Below are positions 53,597 through 61,401 of a stretch of DNA of 64,000 nt, in pieces. The stretch's first letter is position 1, and every line of letters starts with the position of its first letter. The translations under genes were made by a program, and so were the position numbers. Origin of the DNA: Methylomonas rhizoryzae (lineage in GTDB: Bacteria > Pseudomonadota > Gammaproteobacteria > Methylococcales > Methylomonadaceae); contig NZ_CP043929.1 in the NCBI RefSeq assembly GCF_008632455.1, positions 3,906,001 through 3,970,000 of the forward strand, written 5' to 3'. A model generated the notes under the pieces. It was not told the DNA's origin and did not search any database. It saw nothing but the letters and a program-made list of their open reading frames with translations.

Positions 53597-55762
53597 TTGG
53601 ACGCGATGGGCAATCGCACCGGCGAAGATGTCTTCGATCCCGGTCAGCAGTTGGTTCGTACCCGTTCGCGCGCCTACGACATTCTGAACCGATTGCAGCA
53701 AGATTTAGGCAGCAGCGCGGGTAGGGTCACCGATTACGAATACGATGCCGAAGGCAATCGCACCGCGAACTTACAGCCGCTGAATCGCAGCATTCACCAA
53801 ACCTACGATGCCTTGAACCGCCTGGCCGACGTCGTGGACCCGCTCGGCGGCACGACCCACTATAGCTACGACGGACAAAACCGTGTGATCGGCCTGACCG
53901 ATCCGTCGAATCAAACCACCAGCTATACTCGAAACGGCTTCGGCGAAGTGATTCAAGAAGTCTCGGCCGACCGGGGGACCACAAGCTACGCCTACGACGA
54001 AGCCGGCAATCTAAAAATCCGTACCGATGCCCGAGGGTTGGCGGTCAATTACGCCTACGATGCCTTAAACCGCATAGTGTCGATCGAGGCCGGCGACGAC
54101 CAGAACAAAACCTATATCTGGGATAACTGTAACAATGGCATTGGCCGCCTGTGCCAACTTACCGATTTCGCCAACACCACCGAATACCAATATGATCTTC
54201 ATGGCCGCGTCGTCAATAAAACGCAAACGGTAGGCAGTTCAACCCTATCGATCGCCTACGCATACGATGCCGATGGACATTTGACATCGATGACCACACC
54301 GACCGGGCAAACCATCGGATACGGCTATGCGAACAACCGGATTAGCGATTTGTCGCTAAACGGCCAACCGTTGTTGACAGATATCGGTTACGAGCCTTTC
54401 GGCCCGGTTAAAAGCTGGACCTGGAGCAACGGCCAATCCGCGTATCGAGGCTATGACTTGGATGGCCGGCTAACCGCTAACGACAGCGGGCCGACGGCGG
54501 CGGTTAACTTGACCTGGGACGATGCCGACCGCTTGGAATCCGCATCGAGCGGCGCCGAAGTACAAACCTTCGGTTACGACGACATGGATCGCGTCACCGA
54601 CGCCTTGGGTAATTGGGGCCAGCAAACCTTTGCTTACGACGCCGTCGGCAACCGCCTGAGTAAAAGCGAGCCATCGGGCCTGACGCAATACGGCTATGGC
54701 GCCAACAACCATCGCTTGGACAGCCAGACCGGCACGGTTAACCGCAGTTACCAATACGACGCGGCCGGCCATTTGCTGAACGAAGGATCGCTCGGGTTTG
54801 TCTACGACAACAGCGGCCGGCTGCTGGGCGCTCACCTGTCGGGTACGCCGATCAGCGTGTACCTTCACAACGCCTTAGAGCAGCGGGTGGCCAAATTGAC
54901 GGTGAACGGCCCCTCGGTATTCGTCTACGACGAAGCCGGACGCCTGATCGGCGATTATAGCGAAAGCCGGTTAACGGAAACGATTTGGCTGGACGACATC
55001 CCGGTCGCGCTACTCAAATCGCAAAGCAACGGCAGTGTTGCCTTAGCCGGTTACATCCATACCGACCACCTGGGTACGCCGAGAAAAATCACCGACCCCA
55101 GCAGCAATACCCTGATTTGGCAATGGCAAGGCGCACCGTTCGGTGAAACGGCGGCCAACGACGACCCGGATGGTGACGGCAACCACTTGGCCTTTAACCT
55201 GCGCTTCCCTGGGCAGTATTACGATACGGAAACCGGAAAGCATTACAATGTCCACCGAAATTACGACCCTGCGTTGGGCCGGTATATCCAGAGCGATCCG
55301 ATTGGGTTGGCTGGGGGCGTTAATACTTACACCTATGTTAGGAATAACCCGATTCGGTATAAAGATCCGAAGGGTTTAGATGTCAGCTACGAGAACACAA
55401 CTGCAGTAGGCGGTCTGCATCAAAGAGTATCAGTTGATACACCTGATGGCCAATATGGTCAATCATTTGGGCGAACAGGAGACGAAAACGATGGATCATT
55501 AGCGGCATCATCTGCGGATGGCCCGACTCCTGATGGAAACGGACAAGGCATGGTTTATCAAGACAATAGAGATCCGACAACAGAAGTACAGGACATAATC
55601 AAAACAACACCGACTCAAGATGCCGCTATAAAATCATGGTTGATGCAGCAACTTGGAAACAAAGATTACTATAATCCATTCTTTAATAGTTGTCGGAATT
55701 ATTCAAGCAATACCTTTGATACTATAAAGGAAAAACTAAACAATGGTGACTTTGGTGAATAG
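53597..55762 (+). CDS. 5'-truncated RHS/YD-repeat protein with a permuted papain-like toxin tip
   Basis: 721 residues from a TTG; RHS-type coding already begins by about 53555, and the open frame runs from 53486, so the large N-terminal part is lost. More than a dozen YD repeats (YDxxGR/N..) are followed by the RHS core end GRYIQSDPIGLAGGVNTYTYVRNNP. After it comes a ~115-residue variable tip. It has a His (GLHQRVSVD) before a Cys (YNPFFNSCRNYSSNTFD), the order of circularly permuted papain-like (LRAT, DUF-type) amidase folds; this is by eye. The tip and the next gene are AT-rich compared with the GC-rich repeats, showing a separate origin. Without a secretion N-terminus it may be an orphan cassette. 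Confidence 0.75.
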   Translation: MDAMGNRTGEDVFDPGQQLVRTRSRAYDILNRLQQDLGSSAGRVTDYEYDAEGNRTANLQPLNRSIHQTYDALNRLADVVDPLGGTTHYSYDGQNRVIGLTDPSNQTTSYTRNGFGEVIQEVSADRGTTSYAYDEAGNLKIRTDARGLAVNYAYDALNRIVSIEAGDDQNKTYIWDNCNNGIGRLCQLTDFANTTEYQYDLHGRVVNKTQTVGSSTLSIAYAYDADGHLTSMTTPTGQTIGYGYANNRISDLSLNGQPLLTDIGYEPFGPVKSWTWSNGQSAYRGYDLDGRLTANDSGPTAAVNLTWDDADRLESASSGAEVQTFGYDDMDRVTDALGNWGQQTFAYDAVGNRLSKSEPSGLTQYGYGANNHRLDSQTGTVNRSYQYDAAGHLLNEGSLGFVYDNSGRLLGAHLSGTPISVYLHNALEQRVAKLTVNGPSVFVYDEAGRLIGDYSESRLTETIWLDDIPVALLKSQSNGSVALAGYIHTDHLGTPRKITDPSSNTLIWQWQGAPFGETAANDDPDGDGNHLAFNLRFPGQYYDTETGKHYNVHRNYDPALGRYIQSDPIGLAGGVNTYTYVRNNPIRYKDPKGLDVSYENTTAVGGLHQRVSVDTPDGQYGQSFGRTGDENDGSLAASSADGPTPDGNGQGMVYQDNRDPTTEVQDIIKTTPTQDAAIKSWLMQQLGNKDYYNPFFNSCRNYSSNTFDTIKEKLNNGDFGE

Positions 55763-56156
55763 CTTAAAAGTATCAATTATTTTTTTCCTTACATTACTTG
55801 GTTGCTCTAAGGATATAACAATTGAAAGAGTTCATTTTCCTAATGAGTTCGATTTCGTTTTTTATGAAAACGGGACATCAGTTTTTGAGAAAAAAATTGA
55901 TGATACAGATGTGGTTTATCAGGTTTTGTATAAATGGCATGTTAATAATGTTAATGAATGGCGTTCTGATTTCAACACATACGCGCCGTCATACCTTTTT
56001 CATTCTGAAAAGTTGAGTTTTAATTTTATAACGGATGCAAGATTGGTTGTTGTAAACTTTATGGATACCAATAATAATTGGCATCAAGCTAAAAAAGATA
56101 TAAATCCTAACAGTGATATTTTTAAGATACTTGATAATATTCATAAAAATATGTAG
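55743..56156 (+). CDS. Candidate lipoprotein immunity protein for the RHS toxin tip
   Basis: 137 residues, unrecognised family. A hydrophobic leader ends in LLGC (Cys about residue 21), a good lipobox, so the protein is predicted to be a lipoprotein facing the periplasm. It overlaps the RHS stop by 20 bp, matching the usual toxin-immunity order at RHS loci. The gene and the toxin tip are both clearly AT-rich. A periplasmic immunity protein implies that the toxin acts in the periplasm or on the cell wall. ATG at 55743 is given; a GTG at 55755 (GTGAATAGC) would also leave the signal intact. The function is inferred from context. Confidence 0.6.
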   Translation: MVTLVNSLKVSIIFFLTLLGCSKDITIERVHFPNEFDFVFYENGTSVFEKKIDDTDVVYQVLYKWHVNNVNEWRSDFNTYAPSYLFHSEKLSFNFITDARLVVVNFMDTNNNWHQAKKDINPNSDIFKILDNIHKNM

Positions 56157-56219
56157 TTAAGGGGGCCGTACGGCGGATTAACGTTGGGTGGCGTTGTTGA
56201 ATAAATCGGTTTTTCAGGG

Positions 56220-56236
56220 CCGTAGGGCGGATAAGC
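56220..56236 (+). repeat. Left REP-like element (inverted copy pair with 56836-56852)
   Basis: CCGTAGGGCGGATAAGC, followed by GCGTCATCCGCC, can form an imperfect GGCGGAT/ATCCGCC hairpin (to about 56250). A weaker, decayed version (GCCGTACGGCGGATTA) lies at 56165-56180. It sits 35 bp before the transposase gene. Confidence 0.7.
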
Positions 56237-56270
56237 TTGCGTCATCCGCCGAATGAAATAAACTTGTTCC

Positions 56271-56807
56271 ATGCCAAACTATCGACGCAATCGCATTCCG
56301 GGCGGGACTTATTTTTTCACGGTTAATTTGCTTGAGCGAAAATCGGCATTGTTGATCGAGCATATTGCCGAATTACGGGAAGCGGTCCGCGCAACTCGGC
56401 AACAACAGCCCTTTCATATCGACGCCTGGGTTGTTTTGCCGGATCACATGCACGCCATTTGGACATTGCCATCTGGTGATGATCAATACTCCAATCGATG
56501 GCGAGCTATCAAAAAAGCTTTTTCAAAAGCACTCCCAAAAATCGAATATCGCTCCCAAATCAGAATCAAACGTCACGAACGCGGCATTTGGCAACGGCGT
56601 TTTTGGGAGCACACCATTATCGATGACGCCGATTATGCGGCTCACATGGATTATATTCATTACAATCCGGTAAAGCACGGTTGGGTGCGCACGGTCAAAG
56701 ACTGGCCTTATTCCAGTTTTCATCGCTTGGTCGCTGCCGGCATTTATCCCTTGGAATGGACTGGCGATATTTCCGAAGCTTTCGAGGTAGGTGAATTGGG
56801 TGGTTGA
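56271..56807 (+). CDS. REP-associated tyrosine transposase (RAYT, TnpA_REP)
   Basis: 178 residues of the Y1 HUH single-strand transposase family. The metal-binding HUH motif is HMH (His59 and His61 in DHMHAIW). The conserved Tyr region is YIHYNPVKHG (about 128-137). The opening RRNRIPGGTYFFTVNLLERK and final KDWPYSSFHRLVAAGIYP are typical. It is complete. RAYTs act on REP hairpins and are held as single copies. Here an exact inverted REP pair brackets the gene. Confidence 0.93.
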   Translation: MPNYRRNRIPGGTYFFTVNLLERKSALLIEHIAELREAVRATRQQQPFHIDAWVVLPDHMHAIWTLPSGDDQYSNRWRAIKKAFSKALPKIEYRSQIRIKRHERGIWQRRFWEHTIIDDADYAAHMDYIHYNPVKHGWVRTVKDWPYSSFHRLVAAGIYPLEWTGDISEAFEVGELGG

Positions 56808-56835
56808 AATGTTTTCAAATGGCGGATGGCGCTCC

Positions 56836-56852
56836 GCTTATCCGCCCTACGG
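56836..56852 (-). repeat. Right REP-like element
   Basis: GCTTATCCGCCCTACGG is the exact reverse complement of the left element at 56220-56236. It is preceded by GGCGGATGGCGCTCC (56821-56835), which gives a hairpin with the same layout as the left element. It lies 29 bp after the transposase stop. Confidence 0.7.
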
Positions 56853-56926
56853 TGTTTGCCTCGACCGACCTTGCCTATCAAATCAGATCCTTGTTAGGGT
56901 TCGGATTCCAGATAAACCCCTTAGCC

Positions 56927-56952
56927 ATGTAGGGTAACCGCGTACCCTACAT
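56927..56952. repeat. Inverted repeat after the RAYT element
   Basis: ATGTAGGGTA (56927-56936) pairs with TACCCTACAT (56943-56952), a 10-bp stem with a 6-nt loop. It may be a further REP-type sequence of another class or a terminator. The surrounding stretch 56853-57021 contains no gene. Confidence 0.45.
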
Positions 56953-57021
56953 CTGAGACGATGCCGACCGCTCGCACATAGGGATCAGGTCTTTCAAAAT
57001 TACACCCCACACTGTTATCTC

Positions 57022-57173
57022 TTCTTCGGCTGCGTCGTAGACGCATCCGAGGGCCGTTGACCGTCAATTTGGCCACCCGCTAATCCAAGGCGTTGTGAAG
57101 ATCGGCGTACCCGACAGGTGAGTGCTCCGCAGCCGGGCCGCGTCGTATTGATAAGGCCGGTTAACCGTGCCGA
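57022..57173 (-). pseudogene. Degenerate RHS fragment, inverse copy of part of the RHS gene
   Basis: Read on the minus strand this stretch repeats parts of the RHS gene found around 54733-54930: GGCACGGTTAACCG.. TACGACGCGGCC, CTCACCTGTCGGGTACGCCGATC, CACAACGCC and GGGTGGCCAAATTGACGGT. Relative to the RHS gene it lacks about 55 bp (between two GCGGCCGG-like copies) and about 10 bp near the CTTCACAAC region, and contains frame-breaking changes. It is the remnant of a second RHS gene lying opposite to the first. Confidence 0.7.
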
Positions 57174-57191
57174 TTTAGCTTGCCTACACGG

Positions 57192-58661
57192 TCACTTCGG
57201 TTCGAAACTCATCAAATAGCCGCAATGGTCGGACACTCGGCCGTAATCCCAATCGGTAAACAATACCCGAGCCGACGTCACCCTCAAGTCGCCGGATTTG
57301 TTCATGAAGATGTAGTCGATACGGTAATCATCGGCCAATAAATGCTGCCAATGCGCGTCGTTGACCCGGAATATTTTTTCGAACAAGCCGATTTGATTGG
57401 CCGCCAAATACTGGTCTTCGTAGCGGCGGCCGTCCACCACCAGGCGATAACCCGCAGAACCCGCGGCAACGTTGAAATCGCCGCATAACAAGGTGGTTTT
57501 GACCTCGCCGCCCAACTGGCTATCGGCCCAGGCGCACAGGCGCTCGAATTGGTGTTGAAAGCCGTCTTCCCACCAGCTCAAATGGGCGGAATACACATTG
57601 ACGACGCCCATATACGGAATATCCAGTTGCGCCATCACCACTTTGCGCGCATGGATGCTGTAAGGGTCTTGACTATCGGACACGTAGCGGGACCGGGCCT
57701 GCCGAAAGGGATAGCGGCTTAAAATCGCCACCCCTTCGCGGTATTTGTCGAAGCCCAAGTGCGACCAATCGGTGTGGATATGCATGGGCCGCCGTAAACG
57801 CCGGTTGATGATGTTGGCGGAGTTGGAGGCCCAATCGCCGTGGCCGTGATTCCAATGTTCGGCCACTTCCTGAAAACACACCACGTCCACGGCTTGTTCG
57901 TCTATGGCTTTGGCGATTTGGCTGAGTTTGACGTCCTGCCTGTCTTCCTGATAGCAATGCAGATTCAAGATTAAAACCCGTAGCGGCTCGCGGCTGAGCC
58001 GATAATTTTTGCCGTGGTTGTTGTCCCAAACTTCGCCGAGCTTGCTGCGGTAACACAGGCAGTACTCCAGCGCGAACGCCTGCTCCACCGGCAAGCGTGC
58101 CGTCCAGATCTGCGCGCTATGTTGCTTGGCCCGCCGGTTGCGCCGGCAGGCGGTTTGTCGACTGGTGCGCCAATTGTCGTCGCTCCAGTGAATCACCACT
58201 TTGTCGGCGGCCTGGGCCGGGCGGGTGGCGACTTTGATCTGCAAATAGTGTTGTCCGGCCTCCAAGCGCTGTTTGATCGCCAGGTTTTGTACGGCCAAGC
58301 CGGCTGCCAATGCCACGCCGCTACGTGCCGGCGCGTGATAGTTCCATCCGCCGTTGTTGTCCCAGATTTCGCCACCGTCGTAGCGAAGCCGCAAGGCGAA
58401 ATTGACGGCACCCGGCAAGGCTAATCCGGAGCGGTTGCTGATACTGACCCGCGCCAGCCAATATTCGCGCCCGTCGCCGCGCCGCGCCTGATAAGCGGCC
58501 GACAGGGTTTGCCAGACGCCGTCCCGGCCGGCCCAGTACACTTCGACCTGTTTATCGTAACCCCTGTTTTCGACGACCAACCAAAACTGCAGCACCTGAT
58601 ATTGGGCTTGCTTGCTTCGGCTTAAGCTATTTTCCACCGCCAGCAATTCTATGGCTGCCAT
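57192..58661 (-). CDS. Twin starch-binding-like modules joined to an endonuclease/exonuclease/phosphatase domain
   Basis: 489 residues. Two copies of a CBM21/CBM53-like beta-module open the protein: residues 20-110 (VENRGYDKQVEVYWAGRDGVWQTL, LRYDGGEIWDNNGGWNY) and 130-225 (VVIHWSDDNWRTS, CYRSKLGEVWDNNHGKNY). The WDNN.G.NY end is common to both. The third part (about 230-489) is an EEP domain with FQEVAEHWN (catalytic Glu), VYSAHLSWWEDG, LLCGDFNVAAG and VSDHCGYLMSF (terminal Asp-His), so metal hydrolase motifs look complete. No signal peptide. It is the last gene of the DUF4912-GH57 operon, 13 bp after GH57. The substrate might be a phosphorylated or glycan-linked molecule; this is inference. 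Confidence 0.82.
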   Translation of the reverse strand: MAAIELLAVENSLSRSKQAQYQVLQFWLVVENRGYDKQVEVYWAGRDGVWQTLSAAYQARRGDGREYWLARVSISNRSGLALPGAVNFALRLRYDGGEIWDNNGGWNYHAPARSGVALAAGLAVQNLAIKQRLEAGQHYLQIKVATRPAQAADKVVIHWSDDNWRTSRQTACRRNRRAKQHSAQIWTARLPVEQAFALEYCLCYRSKLGEVWDNNHGKNYRLSREPLRVLILNLHCYQEDRQDVKLSQIAKAIDEQAVDVVCFQEVAEHWNHGHGDWASNSANIINRRLRRPMHIHTDWSHLGFDKYREGVAILSRYPFRQARSRYVSDSQDPYSIHARKVVMAQLDIPYMGVVNVYSAHLSWWEDGFQHQFERLCAWADSQLGGEVKTTLLCGDFNVAAGSAGYRLVVDGRRYEDQYLAANQIGLFEKIFRVNDAHWQHLLADDYRIDYIFMNKSGDLRVTSARVLFTDWDYGRVSDHCGYLMSFEPK

Positions 58662-58674
58662 GGCTTACTCCTGT

Positions 58675-60270
58675 TCAATCGGCCGACCGGTAATCGCGAA
58701 AATCGATAGTCGGAAAAATATCGTCCATGATTTCCAGCGCGCTCAAATAACGCTCGTCTATCCGGTTTTTGCGTAAGCAATCGTGCAAATAATTAAAGCG
58801 GGCCAAATGGTCGCTAACCCGTTTACGCGCGTAGTCTTCAGTCGTACCGGATTTCATGATAAACGGCCAATCCGAAGCCTGTGCCAACAGCAGCGAACGC
58901 AAGGCCTGATTCAAGGCCCGCTGCTGCAGTTCGTTCACTTGCAGCCGGGCCAAATCGCCAACTAACTTGGCCATGTCGGCACTGGCTTTGTGCAACAAGG
59001 GGTAAATCCACTCGTTGCTGTCGTTCAGCCAATATTCCGAATAACCCCGATCGCCCCAGGTCGATGCGGCCGGTACGGCCTTAAAGGCGTGCGGATAGCG
59101 CGCCAAATAATCGCCGCCGGTGACCGTTTCTATGCCGCTAGCTTCCGCGGCCGCCAGGCGCAAAACCGCTTCCAGCCACTGCGGACCTTCGTACCACCAA
59201 TGACCGAACAACTCGGCATCGTAGGGCGCCACCATGATAGGCGCAGTCGGCATTTCGGCCTGCAATGCCGCGGCCTGCCGTTGCCGCTTGAGCGTGAAAT
59301 CCTCGGCGTGCCGTTGCGCTTGCCGGCTGGCCGCGTCCGGCCGGTACGGCCGTTTCTGAGCGCCGGCCTCGCTAACCGCGTAATATTTGATGCCCGTGTC
59401 GATACGCGTCGCTCCGTCCAAAATATACGGGCCGATATAGTCCAGTGGCAAATCGAAACCGATGTCGCGGTAATACTCCCTATAATTCGCATCCCCGGGA
59501 TAGCCGGTTTGTGCACTCCATACCTGCCGGGAGCAATCCGGGTCTCTGCCGAATGCCTGCACCCCGTTTCCGCAATCCACCGGCGCGTAAACGCCGCTGC
59601 CGGGGCAAGGATTTGCGGCTAAAAGCCCATGGCTATCGACGAAAAAATACTCCACGCCGGCTTCGTGCAACACCTGCTCCAAGCCAGGATAATAACCGCA
59701 TTCCGGCAGCCAGAAACCTTTAGGCGCGACGCCGAAACGGCTTTGAAAAGCGTGTACGCCCAGGAAAACTTGCTGACGCACCGCGACGGGGTCTACGTTC
59801 AGCAGCGGCAACAAGCCGTGGGTCGCCGCGCAGGTGATCAACTCCAGGCGTCCGCCACGAAAATGGTGCAGAAAGCCGGCCAATAGGTCTTGTTGGTAGC
59901 GGTTTCGATAGCTATCCCAGGCCGTTCTAAACCCTTGTTGATAAGCTAGCGCCAGAGCGTGAAACTCGGCTTGCCCGCGCGTGCGCTCGACTTCCTTGTC
60001 CGCCAATTCGATCAGGCGCTCCAAATGCCTTAAATAACGCTGGCGCAACAAAGCGTTGTCCAGCATGGCCGTCAGCGTCGGCGACAACGACACGGTCAAA
60101 CGGCATTTGACCTTATCCCGCTCCAGCCTGTCCAGCACCGCCAATAACGGCAGATAACATTCGGTGATCGCTTCGAACAGCCAGTTTTCCTCGAAAAAAC
60201 TGTCGTATTCCGGATGGTGCACAAAGGGTAAATGCGCGTGCAAAACGAAACAAAGCAAACCTGAATTCAT
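58675..60270 (-). CDS. GH57 1,4-alpha-glucan branching enzyme-like protein
   Basis: 531 residues of glycoside hydrolase family 57 with the DUF1957-type C-terminal part. The family opening is seen (LCFVLHAHLPFVHHPEY) and the catalytic Glu region WLPECGYYPGLEQVL (about residue 190) and PYDAELFGHWWYEGPQWLEA (catalytic Asp in PYDAE, about 350). It matches archaeal and bacterial GH57 branching enzymes, which build alpha-1,6 branches in glycogen. It lies between the DUF4912 gene (10 bp before) and the CBM-EEP gene (13 bp after). Start ATG at 60270 is the first in frame and fits. Confidence 0.9.
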   Translation of the reverse strand: MNSGLLCFVLHAHLPFVHHPEYDSFFEENWLFEAITECYLPLLAVLDRLERDKVKCRLTVSLSPTLTAMLDNALLRQRYLRHLERLIELADKEVERTRGQAEFHALALAYQQGFRTAWDSYRNRYQQDLLAGFLHHFRGGRLELITCAATHGLLPLLNVDPVAVRQQVFLGVHAFQSRFGVAPKGFWLPECGYYPGLEQVLHEAGVEYFFVDSHGLLAANPCPGSGVYAPVDCGNGVQAFGRDPDCSRQVWSAQTGYPGDANYREYYRDIGFDLPLDYIGPYILDGATRIDTGIKYYAVSEAGAQKRPYRPDAASRQAQRHAEDFTLKRQRQAAALQAEMPTAPIMVAPYDAELFGHWWYEGPQWLEAVLRLAAAEASGIETVTGGDYLARYPHAFKAVPAASTWGDRGYSEYWLNDSNEWIYPLLHKASADMAKLVGDLARLQVNELQQRALNQALRSLLLAQASDWPFIMKSGTTEDYARKRVSDHLARFNYLHDCLRKNRIDERYLSALEIMDDIFPTIDFRDYRSAD

Positions 60271-60280
60271 CGTTGTTTTT

Positions 60281-60943
60281 TCAGTGGGATTCGGCCGGGG
60301 ATACCTTGACGCTAACGGAACTGGCTGCGGGCAAATTCGGCAGGATGAACTGCGAAAAAACCTGCGGCAATGCGGTTAGCGAATCCCAATACCGGGCCGG
60401 CGCCGTGGCCGAATTGGAAACCAGCAACGGTTTGAAAGCCCCGTCGGCGGCTGTCTCGCCCAGAACCGCACTAAACTCGCTCACCGCATTTCGCAGCCAG
60501 GCATCCGGTAGCGGAATGTCCGCGTGGAAACCGCTACGAGCCACGACCAGATCAAGCCATGGCGACTCGAGCCTATTTTCCGCCGTTGCCGCGGCATGCG
60601 GGAATACTCTGAGCGTCAGCGGTTCCTGCGCTGCCTCTGCGCTCTGCGGCATGGCCGTCGACAAGGGTTGAGGAGCTTGCCAATAGGCATGCAAACGCTG
60701 CGGCGACAAGGCCAGCAACACCAGACCGGGCGGACGGACGAGACGGTTCGGGGCAAATTCGCGGCTAATTTCGCAACCGATGTCGCGCAATTCTTGGGAC
60801 GAAAAACTGCAACCGCTCCCCGGCGCTAACTGGCGCCGAAAAAAACGCGGTGCGAACTCGCGACCTATGGCTTGACTAATGGTACGCATTTCCTGCTGGG
60901 ACAGCTCGGCCCGGGGGCGGGAACGGGTAGGCGAAAACGGCAT
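60281..60943 (-). CDS. DUF4912-domain protein with an N-terminal tandem repeat
   Basis: 220 residues. The C-terminal part (about 75-200; ALSPQRLHAYWQ, LRVFPH, ARSGFHADIPLPDAW) fits DUF4912, a domain often coded beside GH57 and branching enzymes; function unknown. The N-terminal 70 residues contain two copies of a short motif: QQEMRTISQAIGREFAPRF and SQELRDIGCEISREFAPNR. It is the first gene of the operon and lacks signal or membrane segments. Confidence 0.72.
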   Translation of the reverse strand: MPFSPTRSRPRAELSQQEMRTISQAIGREFAPRFFRRQLAPGSGCSFSSQELRDIGCEISREFAPNRLVRPPGLVLLALSPQRLHAYWQAPQPLSTAMPQSAEAAQEPLTLRVFPHAAATAENRLESPWLDLVVARSGFHADIPLPDAWLRNAVSEFSAVLGETAADGAFKPLLVSNSATAPARYWDSLTALPQVFSQFILPNLPAASSVSVKVSPAESH

Positions 60944-61401
60944 TATTGGCCAAACAATTAAAAGGTTGCGCGAAAATCTCCTGATTCAAAGTGTTCAGCA
61001 CAGACTCATATCACTCGCCGCAGGTAGGAGAAAACTCTACCTGTTGTCGCCGCTTTAAGCAAGACAAGGGCAGAATTGCAACCGGCAACCGGAAGCGTGC
61101 GGAACCCTAGGCCGCTGCCACGGTCCCAGGCCAACGTGCCATTTGCTGCCCCGGTATAGCGCCGGCGGCCGGAGCGGCCAGGCATTTTTCGCTACAATCA
61201 CCTGAAACGGCAACCGACCAAGCGCCCATGGATATTCCCTGCCAGCAGCAACCAACACAGCCTGTTAAACGCACTCTTGCGGGTACAGCCGGAAACCGCC
61301 CTGCCAGGCTACCGCCGCCCTACCCGTCCGGACATTAGCGTCCGTTTTGTCCCCATATATAAAGTTTCGATCGCTGACCATCCCACACAAAGGAGTTCAC
61401 A
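60944..61401. other. Gene-free intergenic region between the glycogen and export operons
   Basis: 458 bp between two divergent operons (DUF4912 on minus, ABC exporter on plus). A candidate -10 TACAAT (61193-61198) lacks a convincing -35. AAAGGAG (61390-61396) is the ribosome-binding site of the exporter gene. No RNA gene, repeat or protein-coding relic was recognised. Confidence 0.6.
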
